Source: Bacteroidota bacterium
GTDB lineage: Bacteria; Bacteroidota; Bacteroidia; Bacteroidales; VadinHA17
Length of the DNA stretch: 11,486 nucleotides
Assembly: GCA_030611395.1 (NCBI GenBank)
Contig: JAUWPX010000017.1
Coordinates: forward strand, 1-11,486
Direction of reading: 5' to 3'
The notes below the pieces were generated by a model, which saw only the letters and a list, made by a program, of their open reading frames with translations, was not told the origin of the DNA and made no database searches. Shown one piece after another: positions 5,974-11,486 of the stretch. Position 1 is the stretch's first letter, and each line of letters opens with the position of its first letter. A program made the translations under genes and the position numbers.

Positions 5974-6978
5974 TCAGGCAAAATGATCAAAGCCGTCCGC
6001 ATCCAGTTCAACGATCTCCCCGTTTTTCTTATATACGACCGAGGGTTCACCTTCCAAAATACGTCCTATTGGGTATAGGTAACTTTTAAATTGTTTTTGA
6101 TAATGCATTGCAATTTCATCGAAAGCCAGCCCGTCTATGGTCACCAGTAATGTATAATCCTCTCCTCCTGAAACAGCCAGCTTCAGCGGATCAAATTTGT
6201 GCAGTCTGCAAAGTTCTTTCAAATCCGTTGAGAGCGGGATGTTTTCAAGGTATACTTCTGCAGCTGCATCTGAAGCATTCGCGATATGTTTCAGATCCGA
6301 ACCAATGCCATCTGATACATCTATCATGGCATGGACCTTATTAATACCAGCCAGAAACCTTCCTTCGGCAATTTTGGGATAGGGTGTAAGATGCTGTTTA
6401 AGCAGATTTGCATGACAATCATGATCCGGATAATGGTTCAGAATAATCTGTAAACCTCCTGCTGAGTTGCCCAGTGGATCCAGTACGGCAATTATGTCAC
6501 CGGGCAAGGCTGCAGATCTTCTTTTGATCTGCTGATGGAGAATAGTTCCTCTTACCCCGACATTTATAACTATTCCACAGGAGGATTTGGTGGTGTCACC
6601 TCCCAGCAATGGAACATACTCTTTTTCAGAAAGCTTCCTGAAGCCTTGCATAAATGCTTCAATCCATGAAATTTCAAGATCGGGAGGCAAACCGATTGAA
6701 AGGAAGGATCCTTCAGGTTTTCCTCCCATGGCAGCAATATCACTTAAGTTGACTGCAAGTGACTTGAATCCCAGTTCAAACGCAGTGATACTGTTACGTA
6801 AAAAATGTATGTCTTCTATTAACAAGTCTGTTGTATACAGATTTGACTGTTTATCATCGATCGGAATGATGGCACAATCGTCACCGATTCCTGTTACATC
6901 TTCCGGTATCAGATGATCGAAACCGGGTTTGAATATTTTTTCAATGATGTCGAATTCTCCAAAACCTGAAATTTGCAT
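5974..6978 (-). CDS. thiL: ThiL, thiamine-monophosphate kinase
   Basis: Makes the active cofactor thiamine pyrophosphate by ATP-dependent phosphorylation of thiamine monophosphate. The 334-residue length and motif order fit the AIRS-like ThiL fold: GIGDDCAII (30-38), TTDLLIEDIHF (49-59), NLSDIAAMGG (77-86), GGDTT (126-130), DVSDG (220-224) and SGGEDYTLLV (270-279). The acidic residues in these motifs bind the Mg ions and ATP phosphates. The ATG at 6978 follows the thiE stop after 7 bases, so the two are probably co-translated. It takes the product of ThiE directly. No truncation or missing motif is seen. Confidence 0.97.
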   Translation of the reverse strand: MQISGFGEFDIIEKIFKPGFDHLIPEDVTGIGDDCAIIPIDDKQSNLYTTDLLIEDIHFLRNSITAFELGFKSLAVNLSDIAAMGGKPEGSFLSIGLPPDLEISWIEAFMQGFRKLSEKEYVPLLGGDTTKSSCGIVINVGVRGTILHQQIKRRSAALPGDIIAVLDPLGNSAGGLQIILNHYPDHDCHANLLKQHLTPYPKIAEGRFLAGINKVHAMIDVSDGIGSDLKHIANASDAAAEVYLENIPLSTDLKELCRLHKFDPLKLAVSGGEDYTLLVTIDGLAFDEIAMHYQKQFKSYLYPIGRILEGEPSVVYKKNGEIVELDADGFDHFA

Positions 6979-6985
6979 ACTGGTT

Positions 6986-7636
6986 CTATCTGATTTTGTT
7001 TATGACTGAATTTACAATTTTTTTCAATTCATCTGATGCTTTTTCCGGATCTTCTGCTGAGCAAATCCCTGACACAATGGCTACACCATCCGCTCCGGCC
7101 CGGATCACATCTGCGGCATTGATTGATTTGATGCCGCCGATGGCAACCATGGGATGCCGGCTGACCGCACGGATTTTGCTTACACCCTCCAGTCCGAGTT
7201 CATTGATCAGTTCTTTTTTGGTGGGGGTAGTGAAAACCGGACTTGCAGCAATATAGTTCAGGTCATACCGGTTCGCTTCTTCTGCCTGGGAGATAGTTTC
7301 AACGGATAAACCGATAATGGCACGGGGACCCAGGATCTTCCGGGCCACCGGATAAGGTATATCGCTTTGTCCTATGTGAACCCCATCTGCTCCGATAGCC
7401 AATGCAATATCTACCCGGTCGTTGATCAGTAATGGTATCCCGCGGGGACTTAAAATGTGCAGCAATTTTTCTCCAAGTGCTATAAATTCCCGGGCTGGGA
7501 GATCTTTTTCACGTAACTGGACCAGGCTTGTTCCTCCTTTCACAGCTTTCTCTACAATATATTCAATATTTCGGCCAAGGGATAGTTCCCTGTCGGTAAC
7601 CAGATATAACTCAAGGTTTAATGCCCGTTTTTTCAT
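6986..7636 (-). CDS. thiE: ThiE, thiamine-phosphate synthase
   Basis: TIM-barrel enzyme that couples HMP-PP with thiazole phosphate to give thiamine monophosphate. In 216 residues the motifs appear in order: LYLVTDRE (10-17), QLREKD (40-45, pyrophosphate and pyrimidine binding), INDRVDIA (71-78), GADGVHIGQSD (82-92), ASPVFTTPTK (131-140), AIGGI (165-169) and GADGVAIVSGI (181-191). The start ATG shares one base with the thiM stop (TAATG), which suggests translational coupling. This is a stand-alone ThiE of normal size, not a ThiDE or ThiED fusion. Both substrates are products of operon partners ThiM and ThiD. Confidence 0.97.
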   Translation of the reverse strand: MKKRALNLELYLVTDRELSLGRNIEYIVEKAVKGGTSLVQLREKDLPAREFIALGEKLLHILSPRGIPLLINDRVDIALAIGADGVHIGQSDIPYPVARKILGPRAIIGLSVETISQAEEANRYDLNYIAASPVFTTPTKKELINELGLEGVSKIRAVSRHPMVAIGGIKSINAADVIRAGADGVAIVSGICSAEDPEKASDELKKIVNSVINKIR

Positions 7637-8430
7637 TATGCTTTAATAAAATCGTTCAGATGTGAGGCATTGATCTCATAAAGAGCATCAATAAAGTATT
7701 GTTGGAATGAACCCGGGGTACTTGCCTTTTGCGCTGCCATTTCCCCTGCAACGCCCATGATATACATGGCTGAAGCTGCAGCCTTGAAATAATCCCGGTT
7801 TACAGCAGCACAGGCAGCCGTAATAACTGTTGCCACGCATCCTGTACCTGTAATCCTGGACATCATGGCATCTCCGTTTGGAATGCTGATCACTTCACTG
7901 CCATTGGTGACATAATCGGTTTCTCCGCTGATGCTGATCACACATTTTTTTTCTGTGGCAAGTTGTTTTGCCACATCAACTGCTGAATCGGAGGATTCCG
8001 AACTGTCCACACCTCTGGTTTTGATATCTGATCTTCTCAGTGCCATGATCTCAGAAGCATTACCACGAATAATTGCAGGAGTTCCAACTTCGATCAGATC
8101 CAGGCTTGTTTGGGTGCGATATTGTGTAGCACCGGCTCCCACGGGATCCAGAATAAACGGAATTCCCGTTTGATGAGCTTTTTGTATGGCCCTTTTCATG
8201 GCTTCGACCCATTGATTGCTAAGCGTTCCGATATTGATCACAACAGCATTTGCCAGGCTTACAATATCTTCCACTTCTTCTATTGCATGAGCCATGATCG
8301 GAGAGGCCCCGATTGCAAGCAATGCATTGGCAGTACTGTTCATGACCACATAATTGGTAATATTGTGTATCAGGGGTGTGGTTTCCCTGATCTTTTCCAG
8401 ATTTTGAATGATTTCTCTTTTTTGTATCAT
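7636..8430 (-). CDS. thiM: ThiM, hydroxyethylthiazole kinase
   Basis: Salvage kinase that phosphorylates 5-hydroxyethyl-4-methylthiazole to the thiazole phosphate used by ThiE. The ATG at 8430 gives 264 residues. Seen are the N-terminal family signature PLIHNITNYVVMNSTANALL (19-38), ASPIMAHA (42-49), FILDPVGAGAT (92-102) and the anion hole GTGCVAT (195-201) with Cys198, the position known in the B. subtilis enzyme. A GTG at 8454 would extend the protein by eight residues and overlap the methyltransferase stop; the ATG, 10 bases after that stop, is preferred. The presence of ThiM indicates thiazole recovery from the environment or from thiamine turnover. Confidence 0.97.
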   Translation of the reverse strand: MIQKREIIQNLEKIRETTPLIHNITNYVVMNSTANALLAIGASPIMAHAIEEVEDIVSLANAVVINIGTLSNQWVEAMKRAIQKAHQTGIPFILDPVGAGATQYRTQTSLDLIEVGTPAIIRGNASEIMALRRSDIKTRGVDSSESSDSAVDVAKQLATEKKCVISISGETDYVTNGSEVISIPNGDAMMSRITGTGCVATVITAACAAVNRDYFKAAASAMYIMGVAGEMAAQKASTPGSFQQYFIDALYEINASHLNDFIKA

Positions 8431-8440
8431 GTTTGGAAAC

Positions 8441-9163
8441 TTATTTGATCCCACATATGGCTACATAATCACCCTGGTTGTATCCTTCACGGGGGATTTC
8501 AACCTCCTTGTCTGCATAAACCGGATGTTTGGTCAGGGTCTGTGCAAACTGAAAATCATGAAATCCGGTTTCTTCCAGCAGGGCAATTTTTTCGGGGGTT
8601 GTTCTCCACCTGGCTTCTTTGACAAATTCAATAGGATAGACCTCCCGGGGTTTAACACCTTCAAACAACAAGTCATCCCAGGTTTCAAGGGTTTTTGCCA
8701 GGTTGTATAAAATGGCGAATGATCCTTCTTTGGGAACATCAATGACCACGATCTTTCCTCCCCGGACAAGGGCATTGAAGGCTTTCCGGAATGCCAGTTT
8801 CAAATCGCTGATATAACTGGGTGAACCGTTAAAAAGTACAGTGTCATAGCTTTCCTTTCCTATATCTGAAGTTTGCACAGAACCAACCTGCACTTTCATG
8901 CCTCTTTTTTCTGCAATTTCTGCCATGGAAGCCGATGGTTCCAGTCCGTATTCAATGCGGATGTCATAGTTTTTTTTCAGGATGTGTTCGAACAATCCGC
9001 TTCCGCATCCGATCGAAAGGGTTCTGCTGGTGTCTTTTAAAAAATAAGCAACCAGCGCTGCTTCAGAATGTAACAGATTCCGGTTTCTCATAAACCATGC
9101 ATCGTATTTACTTGCATACTTGTCAAATACGTTCTGCTTAATTTGAAGAATTGTTTTTCTCAT
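8441..9163 (-). CDS. Class I SAM-dependent methyltransferase, first gene of the TPP operon
   Basis: Cytosolic Rossmann-fold methyltransferase of unknown substrate, 240 residues from the ATG at 9163. SAM-binding motif I is TLSIGCGSGLFEHIL (48-62). The acidic residue that usually holds the ribose is Glu75 in YGLEPSASM. Motif IV is YDTVLFNGSPSYI (106-118), followed by RKAFNALVRGGKIVVIDVP (126-144). The N-terminal FDKYASKYDAWF (13-24) is typical of UbiE/BioC-like small-molecule methyltransferases. It starts just after the riboswitch terminator and ends 10 bases before thiM, so it is under the same TPP control. No known step of thiamine salvage needs methyl transfer, so the role is open: removal or repair of a thiamine breakdown product is one inference. 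An in-frame TTG at 9199 was rejected because it lies inside the terminator stem. Confidence 0.88.
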   Translation of the reverse strand: MRKTILQIKQNVFDKYASKYDAWFMRNRNLLHSEAALVAYFLKDTSRTLSIGCGSGLFEHILKKNYDIRIEYGLEPSASMAEIAEKRGMKVQVGSVQTSDIGKESYDTVLFNGSPSYISDLKLAFRKAFNALVRGGKIVVIDVPKEGSFAILYNLAKTLETWDDLLFEGVKPREVYPIEFVKEARWRTTPEKIALLEETGFHDFQFAQTLTKHPVYADKEVEIPREGYNQGDYVAICGIK

Positions 9164-9175
9164 AGTTTCAAAATT

Positions 9176-9209
9176 AAAAAAGCCGTAATGCAGGAGCAAA
9201 ACGGCTTTT
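9176..9209 (-). terminator. Riboswitch-associated intrinsic terminator before the methyltransferase
   Basis: On the minus strand AAAAGCCGT, a 14-base loop and ACGGCTTTT form a 9-pair stem continuing into a T run. It ends about 12 bases before the ATG at 9163 and begins about 20 bases after the TPP aptamer, a typical layout for transcriptional attenuation when TPP is bound. Confidence 0.85.
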
Positions 9210-9227
9210 GATTAATAAAAAATTGTC

Positions 9228-9303
9228 GTTTTCCTACGCTGCCATTATACAGATCAGGTTCAAAGGGTATCATCTCAGCCTATAAAAATAAGCACCCCAA
9301 GAT
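9228..9303 (-). ncRNA. TPP riboswitch (THI element)
   Basis: On the minus strand the conserved blocks are all present: TTGGGGTGCT, GGCTGAGATGA (pyrimidine-sensing arm, 9273-9280 core), ACCCTTTGAACCTGATCTG (9250-9268), TATAATGGCAGCGTAGGAAA (pyrophosphate arm, 9231-9250). The optional P3a arm is short (TTATTTTTATA). The aptamer precedes the terminator at 9176-9209 and controls methyltransferase-thiM-thiE-thiL-thiD-tenA: high TPP should end transcription early. Confidence 0.97.
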
Positions 9304-9333
9304 TTTTATCTTATTTGAAAGAACTTTATGAAA

Positions 9334-9357
9334 TAGGTCAGAGTATAATCTGACTTA
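9334..9357 (-). repeat. Inverted repeat between promoter box and TPP aptamer
   Basis: GTCAGA, six bases, TCTGAC (9337-9354) is a perfect 6-pair stem; with one A-C mismatch it extends to TAAGTCAGA/TCTGACCTA on the minus strand. It lies just downstream of the putative -7 box, so it would form a hairpin at the 5' end of the thi transcript, or act as an operator. Confidence 0.5.
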
Positions 9358-9365
9358 CTATTGTA

Positions 9366-9373
9366 CAAATTTA
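9366..9373 (-). promoter_or_regulatory. Bacteroidota-type -7 box for the thi operon
   Basis: On the minus strand TAAATTTG matches TAnnTTTG. Several TTG/TTTG triplets occur upstream (ATTGTTTGTTGTTT), and one is about 18 bases away, acceptable for a -33 element. The predicted start would be near 9359, about 55 bases before the TPP aptamer. Confidence 0.45.
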
Positions 9374-9453
9374 ATAATAATAAACAACAAACAATATTAA
9401 GGGGCAGAGTTTTATTAATTCGGCAAGCATTATTTTCATTCTTTTTATAGAAG

Positions 9454-9494
9454 TCCTCGAAAAACTAAGCAAACAAGTTTGCAGTTTTTCGGGA
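9454..9494. repeat. Long hairpin downstream of the dehydrogenase gene
   Basis: CGAAAAACT (9458-9466) pairs with AGTTTTTCG (9483-9491), and GCAAAC (9469-9474) with GTTTGC (9477-9482), with an AA bulge; TCC/GGA flanks add three more pairs past one bulged T. It begins 43 bases after the dehydrogenase stop and could end that transcript, but there is no T run on either strand after the stem, so a classic intrinsic terminator is doubtful. Confidence 0.6.
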
Positions 9495-9536
9495 GCTATG
9501 AGAAATAAGGAAATGAAGAAGAATTATGTTTTAAAT

Positions 9537-10307
9537 TCAAAAACCGTTAATTGTAAATCCACCATCCACACTAATACATTGTCCCGTGATATAACCTGCT
9601 GCAGGCATACACAGGAAAGCAGTAAGTGAAGCTACTTCATCAGGTTCACCTATCCGTTTCATGGGTGTCCTGCTGATAACTTCATCGTAGTATTTTTTGT
9701 CTTTAAGTACCGCTTCTGCCCGGGGAGTACGAATATACCAGGGTGCAATTGCATTAACACGGATGTTATATTCTGCCCATTCTCCAGCGAGATTACGTGT
9801 GAGTTGGATAAGTGCAGCTTTGGTCATACCGTAAATGGAACCGGTGCGGATATGAACTTGTCCTGCAATGGATGCAATATTGATAATATTTCCCTGGTCA
9901 GATTTTTTTAACATCGGAAACGCCAGCTTACTCAATTCAAAAGCAGAAGTAAGATTGGTATTCATTATCGTATCAAACTCAGCTTCAGTGTACTTATCTG
10001 TTTTTTTCCTGATATTCATTCCAACATTATTGACAAGGGTATCCAGCTTTGAGCAGTTTTTTTCAATATAATCAATTACCTTTTTACATTCATTTCTTTT
10101 ACTAAGATCGGCATCGATCCCTTTAATTTCACCCCTACGGTTATTTATTTGGATGAACTGTTCAATATCTTTTTTTGTTCTGGCGACAATAATCACATGA
10201 GCACCATGGCTAAGGAATTCTTTGGCGATAGCTGCACCGATCCCTTTGGTACCACCGGTTACCAGACATTTTTTTCCTTTCAGTGTCCAATTCTTATAAT
10301 TTTCCAT
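9537..10307 (-). CDS. Short-chain dehydrogenase/reductase, classical, NADP(H)-type
   Basis: Rossmann-fold oxidoreductase of 256 residues from the ATG at 10307. Cofactor motif TGGTKGIG is at 17-24; Arg43 after the second strand (IIVARTKK) points to NADP(H). NNVG is at 93-96, and the catalytic set is Asn118, Ser146, Tyr159, Lys163 (YGMTK). The C-terminus SVDGGFTINGF is typical. NNVG with TGGTKGIG and the PW before the substrate loop recall tropinone-reductase-like proteins, a broad group whose substrate cannot be read from sequence. An ATG at 10322 would add five residues and a TTG at 10349 fourteen; the A-rich leader favours 10307. It lies 64 bases after panD on the same strand, but a role in pantothenate synthesis is not evident: ketopantoate reductase (PanE) belongs to another family. 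Confidence 0.88.
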   Translation of the reverse strand: MENYKNWTLKGKKCLVTGGTKGIGAAIAKEFLSHGAHVIIVARTKKDIEQFIQINNRRGEIKGIDADLSKRNECKKVIDYIEKNCSKLDTLVNNVGMNIRKKTDKYTEAEFDTIMNTNLTSAFELSKLAFPMLKKSDQGNIINIASIAGQVHIRTGSIYGMTKAALIQLTRNLAGEWAEYNIRVNAIAPWYIRTPRAEAVLKDKKYYDEVISRTPMKRIGEPDEVASLTAFLCMPAAGYITGQCISVDGGFTINGF

Positions 10308-10371
10308 TTTATCTGAATGCATCGGAATATAACTTCGTTGAGTTCGCAACTAAAAACCAGTATGAAGATCT

Positions 10372-10731
10372 TTATTTTGCATTATGATTTTTCTTTACTT
10401 TATTTTTTGAATCTACCACAATAATTTTAGGGCAATGTTGAGAAGACTCAATTTCATCATATTCTGCAAAATTTGCTATTATAACTAAATCGCTTTTATG
10501 TACTTTTCTTGCTGCAGCACCATTCAAACAAATCTCTCCTTCTGCACCATATATCAAATAGGTTGAAAAGCGTTCTCCATTTGTAATATTATATACATCC
10601 ACTTTTTCAAATTCTAACAGATCAGCTTTTTTACAGAGTGATTTATCAATTGATATAGATCCCTCATAATTTATATTAGCATCCGTTACAACAGCTCTAT
10701 GAATTTTTGATTTCAAAAGTGTTCGTTTCAT
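10372..10731 (-). CDS. panD: PanD, aspartate 1-decarboxylase proenzyme
   Basis: Pyruvoyl enzyme that converts aspartate to beta-alanine for pantothenate. The 119-residue precursor begins LLKSKIHRAVVTDANINYEG (residues 5-24) and self-cleaves between Gly24 and Ser25 to form the pyruvoyl group. Lys9, His11, Arg54 and Tyr58 (NGERFSTYLI) and the NGAAARKV loop (70-77) are all present. The ATG overlaps the coaX stop by four bases (ATGA), so the two are translationally coupled in an operon for CoA synthesis. The basic tail (SKNKVKKNHNAK) is unremarkable. Coding is more AT-rich than in the thi genes. Confidence 0.97.
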   Translation of the reverse strand: MKRTLLKSKIHRAVVTDANINYEGSISIDKSLCKKADLLEFEKVDVYNITNGERFSTYLIYGAEGEICLNGAAARKVHKSDLVIIANFAEYDEIESSQHCPKIIVVDSKNKVKKNHNAK

Positions 10732-11309
10732 ATCTTGGTCTCATTAATTTTGTATGCTTCTTTTAATCCTTCAAATACTAAGGTTGGTGATATAATATCG
10801 AATAAGTTTTCATTCCGGAACATTGAAGAAAATCCTCCGGTACCTATAACTATAGGTTTGTCTCCTTGAAATGCCTCAATCGATATTTTTTTTGTTAACT
10901 CTTTAACTATTGCTATTTGACCATGGTATAGTCCTGCTTGAATGCTCTCTACTGTTGTTTTCCCATATACATTCTTGGTTTCTTTTATCTCAACCCGTGG
11001 AAGCTTAGCAGTATGTTTATCAAGTGCTTCCATAGACATTCTTATACCCGGAAGAATAATTCCCCCTAAATATTCTTTATTTTTTGAAATAACACAGAAG
11101 GTAGTTGCTGTTCCAAAATCAACAACAATTAAATTATTATCGGGATACATACTCAGAGCAGCTATTGCATTTGCTATTCTATCAGCTCCTACTTCGTGCG
11201 GATTGCTGTATTTAATTTTAAGACCGGTTTTTACTCCGGGTTGTAAGAAAAAAGGAGATATATTAAAATATTTTATGCAGCCGTTTCTAATTGAGTGATC
11301 TTTATCAGC
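10728..11309 (-). pseudogene. coaX: CoaX, type III pantothenate kinase, N-terminus missing at a junction
   Basis: Phosphorylates pantothenate, the first step to CoA. From the right the frame reads CIKYFNISPFFLQPGVKTG, then LKIKYSNPHEVGADRIANAI, LIVVDFGTATTFCVIS, GGIILPGIRMSMEALDKHTA, KLPRVE and GTGGFSSMF, all CoaX landmarks: PGVKTG, the NP.EVGADR substrate motif and the DFGTATT phosphate motif. About 193 residues remain of the usual 255 or so. The N-terminal strand with D.GNT, needed for ATP binding, is absent, because sequence beyond about 11300-11310 belongs to a plus-strand gene. The Met at 11150 lies inside the conserved core and is not a real start. The protein as encoded here would be inactive unless the join is an assembly fault. 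The sequence resembles the common non-Bacteroides CoaX type. Confidence 0.9.
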
Positions 11310-11486
11310 AAAAACAATTGATAATGATGTAGGAGGACCATTGCAAGCTGATGGAACATTTGCAGTATGTGATCATGACCCGGGGTATGGAAGTGTAGCC
11401 AGAAATTTAGCCATAAATATACTTGAGGCAAATGAAGAGAATAAAGCCAGCTATACCAGTGACCCCGTTTTGGTAATCGGAGTAAT
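11305..11486 (+). pseudogene. Internal part of a phosphofructokinase-family gene (starts at the junction, runs off the window)
   Basis: The plus frame reads KTIDNDVGGPLQADGTFAV, then CDHDPGYGSVARNLAINILE, and ends SDPVLVIGV. KTIDND is the catalytic-loop signature of 6-phosphofructokinases (normally PKTIDND, the Asp being the base), and the helix GYGSVARNLAINILEA fits GFGSAARYIA of the PPi-type and related long PFKs; the last residues match the strand leading to the EVMGR motif. There is an in-frame TGA at 11296-11298, no start codon, and the first 100 or more residues, with the G-G-D phosphate loop, are missing. So the gene begins in the middle of the fold at the same place where coaX is cut. 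The right end is cut by the window. ATP versus PPi use cannot be judged from this part. Confidence 0.6.

Noticed and set aside
9537..10349. Dehydrogenase as PanE-like ketopantoate reductase because of its panD-coaX neighbours
   Set aside because: It has the classical short-chain dehydrogenase tetrad (Asn, Ser, Tyr, Lys), a different family from PanE; no specific substrate can be read.
10728..11150. A short CoaX starting at the Met at 11150
   Set aside because: That Met lies inside the conserved core; the motifs PGVKTG and NPHEVGADR continue upstream in frame to about 11300.
1..11486. CRISPR array, defence system, prophage genes or an integrase
   Set aside because: No regularly spaced repeats, nucleases, phage structural genes or recombinase motifs were found on either strand.

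Overview
The window looks like a chromosomal piece from a Bacteroidota bacterium, perhaps a metagenome contig. The evidence is an outer-membrane TonB-dependent receptor with an N-terminal carboxypeptidase-regulatory-like domain, promoter-like boxes of the TAnnTTTG type, AT-rich intergenic DNA with no clear Shine-Dalgarno sequences, and a tmRNA 3' end of the Bacteroides type. Nearly all genes from 1149 to about 11310 are on the minus strand.

Positions 1-1066 are AT-rich and scar-like. They hold the C-terminal tail of an IS1380-like transposase, an unrecognised 116-residue protein gene, and a short piece resembling the 3' end of a tRNA-Ser gene. At 1068-1090 lies the 3' end of a tmRNA gene (ssrA) without its body, followed by an intrinsic terminator. 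This is the pattern left when an integrative element inserts into the ssrA 3' end, so 1-1067 may be the end of an island and 1068 onward the older chromosome.

Positions 1149-4055 form a flavin-sensing transcription unit. A clear FMN riboswitch (RFN element, 3885-4040) is followed by a terminator hairpin and then a TonB-dependent receptor, which is probably an outer-membrane importer of riboflavin or a related flavin. The receptor reading frame is broken by a single-base shift near 1566; the remaining 138 codons, ending in the expected terminal Phe, are intact in the next frame.

Positions 4345-9373 form a thiamine operon under a TPP riboswitch (9228-9303) with its own terminator. Transcription order is SAM-dependent methyltransferase, thiM, thiE, thiL, thiD, tenA. 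ThiM and ThiD phosphorylate the thiazole and pyrimidine moieties, ThiE joins them into thiamine phosphate, ThiL makes TPP, and TenA releases pyrimidine from degraded thiamine. The methyltransferase has no obvious role in this pathway. No thiC, thiG, thiH or thiS is present here, so the operon is salvage and assembly rather than full de novo synthesis.

Positions 9537-11310 hold a second minus-strand cluster, lower in GC: coaX (type III pantothenate kinase, N-terminus missing), panD (aspartate decarboxylase) and a short-chain dehydrogenase. The first two act in pantothenate/CoA synthesis. At about 11299-11310 the coaX frame stops matching its family, and an internal part of a phosphofructokinase gene begins on the plus strand and runs off the window. 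Two genes are cut at one point, which indicates either a rearrangement or a contig misjoin.

Stretches in which I see no gene are 155-427 (a promoter-like box and a possible IS end), 779-1067, 4056-4177 and 9374-9453. I found no CRISPR array, complete tRNA or rRNA, integrase or recognisable defence system.
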